The position numbers were made by a program, and so were the translations under genes. The notes under the pieces are model-generated. The model had not been told where the DNA came from. It did not search any database and saw only the letters and a program-made list of their open reading frames with translations. Shown here in pieces: positions 26,772 to 33,571 of a DNA stretch of 41,471 nucleotides. How positions within the stretch are numbered: the first letter of the stretch is position 1; every line of letters begins with the position of its first letter. This DNA comes from Desulfobacterales bacterium (lineage in GTDB: Bacteria > Desulfobacterota > Desulfobacteria > Desulfobacterales > JARGFK01), in the NCBI GenBank assembly GCA_029211065.1, contig JARGFK010000034.1, forward strand, positions 1 through 41,471. Reading direction: 5' to 3'.

Positions 26772-27525
26772 AAATATTGAGACCTATTATGATTTAATTT
26801 ACGCAATCCGCGGCGTCTCCCTGACGGTCGTCGAAGGGACCATTACAACCATTCTGGGAAACAACGGCGCCGGCAAATCCACCATATTAAAAACCGTCAT
26901 GGGGCTGCTGAAAGACCAGCCGGACAAGGGAACCATCGAGTTTATGGGCAACCGCATCGATGGCAGGGATACGGATGAAATCGTCCGGATGGGCATTTCC
27001 TATGTTCCCGAGGGACGCGAGGTATTTGAAGAGCTCACCGTCAAAGAAAATTTGATGATGGGCGCCTACACCCGCAAAAACCGGTCGGAAATAAAAGAAG
27101 ACATCGCGCGGGTGTACCGCTATTTCCCCATATTTATGGAAAGACAGCATCAATGGGCCGGAACCCTATCGGGCGGCGAACAGCAGATGCTGGCCATCGG
27201 CCGCGCCCTGATGAGCCGCCCCAAACTTCTTTTTCTGGACGAACCCTCTCTGGGCCTGTCACCCATTTTGGTTAAAGAAATATTTCGTATCATCACCGCC
27301 ATCCGGAATGAAGGCGTTACCATTCTGCTGGTGGAGCAGAACGCCCGCATGGCATTGTCCATTTCCGATTTTGGTCTCATTCTGGAAAACGGCCGCTTTG
27401 TCATGAAAGGAAGCGCCCGGGAACTCATGGATGACAAGGACGTTAAGGAATTTTATATGGGTGTCCGCTCGGAAGCGTCCGCCAAAGGGTATCAACGCTG
27501 GAAAAGAAAGAAACGCTGGAGATAA
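26749..27525 (+). CDS. livF: Liv-type ABC ATPase, LivF family (module 2)
   Basis: This 258-residue ATP-binding subunit uses a TTG start at 26749 inside the end of livG, behind a GGGAGAAGAAG stretch. Walker A is GNNGAGKST, signature LSGGEQQMLAIGRAL, Walker B LLFLDEPSLGLSP, and the switch region LLVEQNARMAL is typical LivF. The last 15 residues are strongly basic (RWKRKKRWR at the end), beyond the usual LivF terminus. It completes transporter 2 and is followed four bases later by the ligase start. Confidence 0.92.
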   Translation: MNALLQIKNIETYYDLIYAIRGVSLTVVEGTITTILGNNGAGKSTILKTVMGLLKDQPDKGTIEFMGNRIDGRDTDEIVRMGISYVPEGREVFEELTVKENLMMGAYTRKNRSEIKEDIARVYRYFPIFMERQHQWAGTLSGGEQQMLAIGRALMSRPKLLFLDEPSLGLSPILVKEIFRIITAIRNEGVTILLVEQNARMALSISDFGLILENGRFVMKGSARELMDDKDVKEFYMGVRSEASAKGYQRWKRKKRWR

Positions 27526-27529
27526 TACC

Positions 27530-29335
27530 GTGACCGTCGAAACCGTCGTTCCCCGGGTTTTTAAAGACACCGTCCAAAAATACGGCGACCGCACCGCCAT
27601 GCGTAAAAAGGAATTCGGCCTCTGGCACGACATCAGCTGGAACGATTATTACCGGATGGCCGCCCAGGTCGGCGCCGCCTTGGTTTCCATGGGGCTTGAA
27701 AAGGGCGACTGCGTTTCGATCATCGGAGACAACTGCTCGGAATGGGTCATTATCGATATGGGCATCCAGTGCGCCGGCGGGATAACCGCCGGTGTTTATG
27801 CCACCAATGCCTGGGAGCAGGTGGCCTACATCGTCCAGAATTCCGAATCCAAATTTTTCTTTGTGGAAAATGAGGAGCAGCTGGACAAATGGTTGATGTT
27901 CAGGGACAGCGCGCCTCATCTGAAAAAGATGATCGTCTGGGATCTGGAAGGCCTTCGGAATTTTAATGACCCCATGGTGATCAGCTTCGATGAATTGCTG
28001 ACGGCAGGAAGCCGCGTCCTCCAAAAAAATCCCCGGTTGATTGAAGATTGCATCGATGGGATCGCGCCGGAAGACACTTCCATGCTGATTTATACCTCCG
28101 GCACCACCGGTCCGCCCAAAGGCGCCATGCTGACCCACCGCAATCTCATGTGGATGGGTCAGGCCATCACCACCGACAATCCCATGTTTGACAAGGATGA
28201 GGTCCTTTCATTTCTTCCCCTTTGCCACGTTTTTGAACAGCTTTTTTCGGTCATGGGCCATATCACCCATGGATACATCGTTAATTTCATCGAAAGCGTC
28301 GACACCGTTACCGACAACATGAAGGAGGTCTCACCGACGGTGGGATATGCCGTGCCGCGCATCTGGGAGAAATATTATTCCGCCATTTACATCAGAATGT
28401 CGGACACCACCTGGTTTAAACGGATGATCTTTCATGTGGCCCTTAAGATCGGAAAAAAACGGGCGGGGTTAAAAATGAATTTTCAAAAAATCCCCCTTCC
28501 CCTGGAACTCTTATACCGGCTGGCCTACCTGGCGGTTTTCCGCAAATTAAAGGAACGGCTGGGTTTTGACCGGCTGCGGGTGGCTTATTCCGGGGCAGCC
28601 CCCATTTCACCCGACGTGCTGTTGTTTTTTCAGTCCATCGGCGTCAACCTGATCGAAGGATATGGCCAGACCGAAGGCACCGGTGTCACCTGTATTTCCC
28701 GGATGGGGAAAATAAAATTCGGATATGTGGGACCTCCCCTCACGGGGGCAGAGATAAAGATTGCCGAGGACGGCGAGATCCTGCTGAAATCCCCCGGCGT
28801 TTTCAAGGGGTATTTCAAAAACCCGGAAGCCACGGCCGAAACCATTAAAGACGGCTGGCTCCATTCCGGCGATGTGGGCGAGATTGACGCAGACGGTTTC
28901 TTAAAGATTACCGACCGCAAAAAGGACATCATTGTTACGGCCGGCGGCAAGAATATCACGCCTCAATACATTGAAAACAAGCTGAAATTCAGCCCCTATA
29001 TCAATGATGCCGTCGTTATCGGCGACGGCCGCAAATATCTTGCCAGCCTGATCATGATCGACGAAGACAACGTGGTCAAATACGCCCAGGATCATAAAAT
29101 CCAGTTCTCAACCTACAAAGATCTCACCCAGCACCCGGAAATCATCAAGTTGATTCACGCAGAAGTGGAAGAGGTCAATCAATCCCTTTCCCGGGTGGAA
29201 CAGGTAAAAAAATTCACGCTGCTGCCCAAAAAACTTTACGAGGAAGACGGCGAAGTAACCCCCACCATGAAGGTCAAACGCAAGTACGTCAATAAGGCGT
29301 TCAGCGACTTGATTGAAAAGATGTACAAGGGGTAA
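27530..29335 (+). CDS. Long-chain-type acyl-CoA synthetase (module 2)
   Basis: This 601-residue AMP-forming ligase belongs to the FadD15/long-chain branch of the ANL superfamily. The GTG at 27530 follows TGGAGA and the livF stop by four bases; a longer frame would overlap livF. Motifs are the P-loop YTSGTTGPPKG (about 188-198), EGYGQTEGTGVTC, WLHSGDVGEIDADG (A7), DRKKDIIVTAGGKNITPQYI (A8), and a C-terminal tail TPTMKVKRKYVNKAF characteristic of this branch. It differs from the module 1 ligase in the long insertion after the P-loop (about 270-345). Likely substrates are longer or branched carboxylic acids, but this is an inference. Confidence 0.9.
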   Translation: MTVETVVPRVFKDTVQKYGDRTAMRKKEFGLWHDISWNDYYRMAAQVGAALVSMGLEKGDCVSIIGDNCSEWVIIDMGIQCAGGITAGVYATNAWEQVAYIVQNSESKFFFVENEEQLDKWLMFRDSAPHLKKMIVWDLEGLRNFNDPMVISFDELLTAGSRVLQKNPRLIEDCIDGIAPEDTSMLIYTSGTTGPPKGAMLTHRNLMWMGQAITTDNPMFDKDEVLSFLPLCHVFEQLFSVMGHITHGYIVNFIESVDTVTDNMKEVSPTVGYAVPRIWEKYYSAIYIRMSDTTWFKRMIFHVALKIGKKRAGLKMNFQKIPLPLELLYRLAYLAVFRKLKERLGFDRLRVAYSGAAPISPDVLLFFQSIGVNLIEGYGQTEGTGVTCISRMGKIKFGYVGPPLTGAEIKIAEDGEILLKSPGVFKGYFKNPEATAETIKDGWLHSGDVGEIDADGFLKITDRKKDIIVTAGGKNITPQYIENKLKFSPYINDAVVIGDGRKYLASLIMIDEDNVVKYAQDHKIQFSTYKDLTQHPEIIKLIHAEVEEVNQSLSRVEQVKKFTLLPKKLYEEDGEVTPTMKVKRKYVNKAFSDLIEKMYKG

Positions 29336-29438
29336 TAGGAAATAGGGATCAGGGGTCGGGTGTCAGGGAAAGGAAAATTCGCTTTGAATCCCTGGCATCC
29401 AAAACCTTAGCCCCGACCCCTGATCCCTATTTCCTATT
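29334..29438. terminator. 27-base perfect inverted repeat between convergent genes
   Basis: The left arm 29334-29360 and right arm 29412-29438 are exact reverse complements; inner arms TGTCAGGGA (29361-29369) and TCCCTGGCA (29389-29397) pair except for one position. The left arm begins in the ligase stop codon (29333-29335) and the right arm covers the stop codon of the minus-strand cbiO (29434-29436). It can fold on either transcript, so a bidirectional terminator is likely, although no long T-run follows. Confidence 0.7.
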
Positions 29439-30183
29439 TACAACACACCGGACACCCCTGAATCCGCAGCGGCTTTTCCAGATGGCTTTCCGCCAAAAGC
29501 GCATCGTTCTGGAATATCTCAGTAGTCGGTCCGTCGGCGGTCACGCGCCCGTTGTGCATCACGATGGTGCGTTCACACAGATCGATCACCATGTCCAGAT
29601 CGTGGGTTGCGATGATTTTGGTATGCTTGAATGTTTTCAGAAGTTCGATCAGCTGCCGTCGGGCTTTGGGGTCCAAATTCGAAGTGGGTTCATCCATCAC
29701 CAGGATATCCGGTGACATGGAAAGAACCGTTGCAATCGAAACAGCCCGTTTTTCACCGCCGGAAAGTTTGTAGGGCGGACGATTTTTCAAATGGCCGGCG
29801 CCTACGATGGAAAGAGCGTTCGTGACCCGGGCATCGACGTCCCGGGGGGTAAGCCCCAGGTTCAGAGGACCGAAGGCCACATCATCATAAACGGTCGGCA
29901 TAAACAGCTGATCGTCCGGATCCTGGAATACCATGCCGACGGTCCGACGGACCAGTTTGAGAGTCTCCTTGGTCAACGGAAAATCCCCGATCTGGATGGC
30001 GCCCTTTGCCGGCGCCAGATATCCGTTTAAGTGCAGCAGCAGGGTGGACTTGCCGGCGCCGTTGGCGCCGACGATGGCCATGGATTCACCATGGGCAACC
30101 CGAAAGGAAACCCCCTGCAGGGCCGGCGTTCCGTCCGGATAGGCATATTCAAGGTCACGCACTTCAACAATATGATGGGACAT
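29434..30183 (-). CDS. cbiO: CbiO/EcfA-type ABC ATPase without visible permease genes
   Basis: This 249-residue ATPase of the energy-coupling-factor type normally drives cobalt, nickel or vitamin uptake with CbiM/CbiQ or an S-component. The start is supported by TTGGAGA 7 bases upstream. Walker A is GANGAGKST (39-47), Q-loop FQDPDDQLFMPTVYDDVAFG (the group's diagnostic stretch), signature LSGGEKRAVSIA, Walker B LVMDEPTSNLD and H-loop IIATHDLD. The C terminus ends RIQGCPVCCK, a cysteine-rich tail. The upstream DNA on this strand is non-coding and repeat-filled, so cbiMQ partners are missing here; they are elsewhere or lost. Confidence 0.9.
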   Translation of the reverse strand: MSHHIVEVRDLEYAYPDGTPALQGVSFRVAHGESMAIVGANGAGKSTLLLHLNGYLAPAKGAIQIGDFPLTKETLKLVRRTVGMVFQDPDDQLFMPTVYDDVAFGPLNLGLTPRDVDARVTNALSIVGAGHLKNRPPYKLSGGEKRAVSIATVLSMSPDILVMDEPTSNLDPKARRQLIELLKTFKHTKIIATHDLDMVIDLCERTIVMHNGRVTADGPTTEIFQNDALLAESHLEKPLRIQGCPVCCK

Positions 30184-30258
30184 ATCTTCATCTCCAAATA
30201 AATCTAATATTCAGAAAAAATCCCCCTTGCTCCCTTTCATAAAGCGGCTCGACATTAG

Positions 30259-30288
30259 CCGTTCGGCCCTGAGCTCACGGCCGAAGGG
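30259..30288. repeat. TTCGGCC palindromic element, copy 2
   Basis: TTCGGCC, C, TGAGCTCA, C and GGCCGAA form a 24-base near-perfect palindrome at 30262-30285, followed by GGGCTCGCCGAATG which pairs partly with CATTAGCCG on the left. It is related to the element at 11415-11453. The gene-free stretch 30184-30651 contains this element and the larger one at 30381-30658; nothing else is seen. Confidence 0.6.
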
Positions 30289-30380
30289 CTCGCCGAATGT
30301 GGAGGCCGGGAGAGATTTTAAAATGTTGTCGTATTTATGAAATTCCGAACTAAACCGTCTTATTACCCCGTCTCAGTCAA

Positions 30381-30658
30381 TTACTAATGGGTGCGAAATT
30401 ATTTAGACATGGCCGCGTAAGCGGTGACCGGGGCGGCCGCGTTTCGGAGCGGGAAACTGTTTGAACGCATTAGAGCGCGTTGGGCCGAACAGCGCGACGG
30501 ATTCCCGCATAAAAGACTGGCGTCAATGAACCTCCTAATACCCTCTGTCGGTCCGGGTCCTGTTCGGCCCTACGCGCGCTTATGCGTGAGTTTTTCACGA
30601 TTCGAAACGCGGCCGCCCCGGTCGCCTTATGTACATTTAATTATGTACCCCTTAGTAA
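30381..30658. repeat. 278-base element with long imperfect inverted arms
   Basis: The ends TTACTAA (30381-30387) and TTAGTAA (30652-30658) are exact complements. The left arm runs to 30492 and the right arm from 30560, about 112 and 99 bases. The best paired block is CGGGGCGGCCGCGTTTCG (left, from 30430) against CGAAACGCGGCCGCCCCG (right, to 30620), and GGCCGAACAG against CTGTTCGGCC near the loop. The loop of about 67 bases has no reading frame. It looks like a MITE-type element or a large structured RNA. No target duplication was evident by eye. Its right end supplies the stop codon of the amidohydrolase gene. Confidence 0.7.
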
Positions 30659-31881
30659 GTCCCGGACGGCACAGCTGCGGAATCGTAAAAAACCCCTTTA
30701 ATGCATATTTTTTTTATTGAAAGCAGGCTGTCCGGCAATCCATCCGGGCCGCCCGTTACAACAATAAACGACGCCGGCAAACCCCGGCACAGCAAAGAGG
30801 GGGCCGGCAGATTTAAAAGCCGGGCGCCATTGGCGGTGGCGCACTGGATCGCCTCCTGGATAGACAAACCGGCCTGTTTCAGAATGATCAACTCCTGAAC
30901 AATCCCACTGCCATGCTGAACGCCGATGCTGCCGGCGTCTGTGCCAACCGCAATGGGAACCCTCAGATTCCTTGCAGCAGCGATTTGTTCCATCTGGTCT
31001 TCCAGATTCCGGCGGGCCACATCCTGATTTTCACCGATCCGCTCCAAATGCTCACAATAGGCCTTCATGGTTGCGGCTGTGGGAATCCAGAATATGTCCT
31101 TTTCAGCCATTTGCTTTAAATTTTCATTTCCCATGAAAAACCCATGTTCAATCGAATGGCAGCCGGCTGAAACTGATATTTCAACCGGAATTTTTCCATT
31201 GGCATGAGCCATGACAAAAAGCCCTTTACGCCGAGCGGCCCCAACAGCCGCTTTCATCTCACCGAGACTGAATTGCGGGGGTGTTTGATACCCGAACTTG
31301 ACCAGGCTGTTCAACCCGGAATTAACGATTTTAACATGGTCGATTGTTGCATCTTCTGCGGCGATGGCTTCTGCAAGTGAACGATCGTCAGCAGGCGCCC
31401 GGCCGATCAGCCTGCCGTAGCGGCCCTGACGATGCCAGGCCCTGCCGGCCGCTTGAAGCTGAAAGGGGGTTGCGTCCTTATCCAGGCAATCATCTCTGTA
31501 GCGCAGCGCATGGGCGTGATGGTCGCCGCCGTCTCTGACGGCAGTGACACCGGACATCAGATGGGCCGCGATATGACGGGCAATCACTTTTTTTGTGTCG
31601 CTGAAGGGGGCATCCATCTGCCGGGCCCGAATATTCAAATCCGATGTGCCCGACATAAAGAGATGGACATGGCTGTCCACCAGACAGGGTAAAATAGTAT
31701 CTCCGCTCAGGTCCAGAACTGCCGACCGCTCTTCACAGCTTTGCGCCGATGCCCCGATGGCCGCAATCAACCCGTTTTGAATACGAAGCCTAACATTTTC
31801 CTGAACAGCGTCTCCGCTGCCGTCAATCACCCATCCGGCGCAAATCGTCAGCAAGTCCTTGGATTTTTGCGGGCTGCTCAT
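30652..31881 (-). CDS. Imidazolonepropionase-like metal-dependent amidohydrolase
   Basis: This 409-residue hydrolase of the amidohydrolase superfamily resembles HutI-like and Xaa-Pro dipeptidase-type enzymes that open amide or lactam bonds with a one- or two-metal centre. The TIM-barrel ligands are visible: HVH (H71, H73), K184 in DHVKIVNSG, H226 in VMAHANG, H246 in SIEHGFF and D315 in VGTDAG. N- and C-terminal strands form the usual beta-sandwich. It has no signal peptide, so it acts in the cytoplasm. The substrate is unknown. It starts 9 bases after cinA and is co-transcribed with it. The last two codons, TAC and TAA, lie in the terminal repeat of the 278-base element, so the original C terminus may have been replaced. 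Confidence 0.85.
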   Translation of the reverse strand: MSSPQKSKDLLTICAGWVIDGSGDAVQENVRLRIQNGLIAAIGASAQSCEERSAVLDLSGDTILPCLVDSHVHLFMSGTSDLNIRARQMDAPFSDTKKVIARHIAAHLMSGVTAVRDGGDHHAHALRYRDDCLDKDATPFQLQAAGRAWHRQGRYGRLIGRAPADDRSLAEAIAAEDATIDHVKIVNSGLNSLVKFGYQTPPQFSLGEMKAAVGAARRKGLFVMAHANGKIPVEISVSAGCHSIEHGFFMGNENLKQMAEKDIFWIPTAATMKAYCEHLERIGENQDVARRNLEDQMEQIAAARNLRVPIAVGTDAGSIGVQHGSGIVQELIILKQAGLSIQEAIQCATANGARLLNLPAPSLLCRGLPASFIVVTGGPDGLPDSLLSIKKICIKGVFYDSAAVPSGTY

Positions 31882-31890
31882 AGAATCCCG

Positions 31891-33159
31891 TTAAAAGACG
31901 TACCGGTCCAAAAAGGATTTCATCAGCGCTCGCCGCAGCACATCCAATGCGCTTGCAGCAAAGACCTCTTTGTTTCTCAACCGGTGGCCGAACGGAAAAT
32001 AGTAGCGCTGCCCTGTGAGTGCATCGGGTGTCGCCAGCCCGATGCAGACCGTCCCCACCGGTTTCTCTGCGGTTCCGCCGTCCGGTCCGGCAATGCCGCT
32101 GGTGGCAAGGCCGTAAGTCGCCCCGGCAATTCGTCGAACGCTTGCCGCCATTTCCTTGACCGTCTCTTCGCTGACGGCGCCATATTGTTTTAACGTATCC
32201 GGAGATACAGCCAGAATTTTGGTTTTGGCATCATTCGAATAGGTGACGCCTGAAAAGAGAAAGTAGTCCGAGCTTCCCGGAACATTTGTCAGCCAGTCCG
32301 ATATCAGTCCGCCGGTACAGCTTTCCGCAACCGCCAGAGTAGCCCCCTGTTGTTTTAAAAGACGGCCCACCACCTTTTCGATGGAGCTGCCGTCAACACA
32401 AAGCACTTTTTCCCCCAGCTGCGTTGTCACCCAATCCGTGGCTGTTTGCAGCGTTGCGGCAAGGGAGCGCTCATCCTGACCGCGCATATAGAGTTTGACA
32501 TGAATTTCCGGAAACTTGACCCGAAACCCCAGCTTCACCCCGGGGAACATTGCTTCATATCCGGCCAAACGCTCACCGGTGGCCGATTCGGTCAACCCGA
32601 ACGTCGTTATGGTTCGTGAAAGGGCATACGCCTTGTCTTTGCCTTGAATGATTTCCAGCCGCGGCAGTACAATCTCCGAAAGCATTCGTCGCATCTCAGC
32701 AGGAACTCCGGGAAGAAAGAAAAAGCGACAGCCATCAATTTGACAGCAGAATCCCGGGGCTGTCCCGATCGGATTCATGAGGGGTTCAGCGCCTGCGGGG
32801 AAGAACGCCTGCTTTTCATTGGAACGGCTCATCGTCCGTTGGCGCGAGCTAAAATACGACCTGACGGCATCGAGCGCTCCAGGATTGAGCACCAGTTCAA
32901 CCCCGGCGGCACGGGCGGCAGCGGCAGCGGTCAAGTCGTCAACCGTGGGCCCGAGGCCGCCGGTAACCACAGCGGTTTGCGCTCGGCGACCGATTTCTTG
33001 CAACACCGAAACCAGGGCTGCCATATCATCACCCACACAGGTATGCCGCACCACATCCATTCCTGCCTGCTCCAGTTTTTGGGCAATATAAGCGGAATTG
33101 GTGTCCACTGTTGCACCCGACCGGATTTCTTCGCGTGTTGAAAGTATTTCCGCAATCAT
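31891..33159 (-). CDS. cinA: CinA family protein (MoCF domain plus NMN amidohydrolase domain)
   Basis: This 422-residue two-domain protein combines an N-terminal molybdopterin-binding-like domain (about 1-170), which in relatives is an ADP-ribose pyrophosphatase, with a C-terminal PncC-type domain (about 255-415) that hydrolyses nicotinamide mononucleotide for NAD salvage. VTGGLGPTVDDLT (65-77) marks the first domain; VAESCTGGLISDWLT and TSGIAGPDGGTAEKPVGTV mark the second. The usual IGTELL near the N terminus reads LSTREEI, so the first domain may be altered. The product's role in competence, suggested by the name, is not implied here. Confidence 0.92.
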   Translation of the reverse strand: MIAEILSTREEIRSGATVDTNSAYIAQKLEQAGMDVVRHTCVGDDMAALVSVLQEIGRRAQTAVVTGGLGPTVDDLTAAAAARAAGVELVLNPGALDAVRSYFSSRQRTMSRSNEKQAFFPAGAEPLMNPIGTAPGFCCQIDGCRFFFLPGVPAEMRRMLSEIVLPRLEIIQGKDKAYALSRTITTFGLTESATGERLAGYEAMFPGVKLGFRVKFPEIHVKLYMRGQDERSLAATLQTATDWVTTQLGEKVLCVDGSSIEKVVGRLLKQQGATLAVAESCTGGLISDWLTNVPGSSDYFLFSGVTYSNDAKTKILAVSPDTLKQYGAVSEETVKEMAASVRRIAGATYGLATSGIAGPDGGTAEKPVGTVCIGLATPDALTGQRYYFPFGHRLRNKEVFAASALDVLRRALMKSFLDRYVF

Positions 33160-33293
33160 AGCTGAATTTATACCCCGATTATCTGGTGATACGACCGTAA
33201 CAGCAATTTTCAGCGAATTTCAAAACGCGATCAACCGGTGCTCTTTATGTGTTGGCCGTCTTCACCGATAATTGCAGATCGTAAAATATATAC

Positions 33294-33322
33294 TTGACAA
33301 ATTCACCTGAACTTCATATGGT
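33294..33322 (+). promoter_or_regulatory. Promoter of the trp operon
   Basis: A consensus TTGACA (33294-33299) is followed after 17 bases by TATGGT (33317-33322). It is about 27 bases before the leader-peptide start, as expected for an attenuated trp operon. No TrpR-like palindrome was recognised around it. Confidence 0.6.
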
Positions 33323-33348
33323 CACATTCAATTCAGGAGTAAAACTAA

Positions 33349-33447
33349 TTGATTTCAACGATGAGCGCAAGCAGAAACAGCAGAAATACTTTTAAGGGCT
33401 GGTGGTGGTGGAACCACAGGGAGGGGTCTGCCGACGGAACCGCTTAA
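33349..33447 (+). CDS. trpL: trp operon leader peptide
   Basis: This 32-codon open frame has four consecutive UGG (Trp) codons at codons 18-21 (33400-33411). The TTG start at 33349 is chosen because AGGAG (33335-33339) lies 9 bases before it; an in-frame ATG at 33361 would be 21 bases from that site and give 28 codons. The reading ends GSADGTA then TAA. Ribosome stalling at the Trp codons when charged tRNA-Trp is scarce should control the hairpins that follow. It is too short for ordinary gene calling. Confidence 0.85.
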   Translation: MISTMSASRNSRNTFKGWWWWNHREGSADGTA

Positions 33448-33515
33448 GCCTGATGCAACACATAGGCAAACAATTCAAGGACCGTGGGCAGTCAACCCCA
33501 CGGTCCTTTTTGTTT
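33428..33515 (+). terminator. trp attenuator with intrinsic terminator
   Basis: The terminator stem pairs AAGGACCGTGGG (33477-33488) with CCCACGGTCCTT (33497-33508) around an 8-base loop and runs into TTTTTGTTT. Upstream, CTGCCGACGGAACC (33428-33441), at the end of the leader frame, can pair with GGACCGTGGGCAG (33479-33491): CTGCC with GGCAG, ACGG with CCGT, CC with GG. That gives the antiterminator that would form when the ribosome stalls at the Trp codons. The stem is seen directly; the switch is inferred from the E. coli model. Confidence 0.85.
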
Positions 33516-33520
33516 GGTCA

Positions 33521-33549
33521 AAGGGCCGTGGAAAACCACACGGCCTTTT
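33521..33549 (+). terminator. Second terminator-like hairpin before trpE
   Basis: AAGGGCCGTGG (33521-33531) and CCACACGGCCTTTT (33536-33549) form a stem with a two-base bulge and an AAAA loop, ending in a short T-run. It lies 22 bases before the trpE ATG. Its left arm GGGCCGTGG can instead pair with CCACGGTCC, the right arm of the first terminator. Confidence 0.6.
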
Positions 33550-33571
33550 GTCGTTAAAAGAAAGGAACACC

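Noticed and set aside
30381-30658. Hairpin as a possible tRNA or rRNA gene
   Set aside because: Arms of about 100 bases and the absence of tRNA or rRNA motifs fit an inverted-repeat element instead.
33294-33345. TrpR operator in the trp promoter
   Set aside because: No CTAG-centred palindrome of the TrpR type is present; control appears to be by attenuation only.
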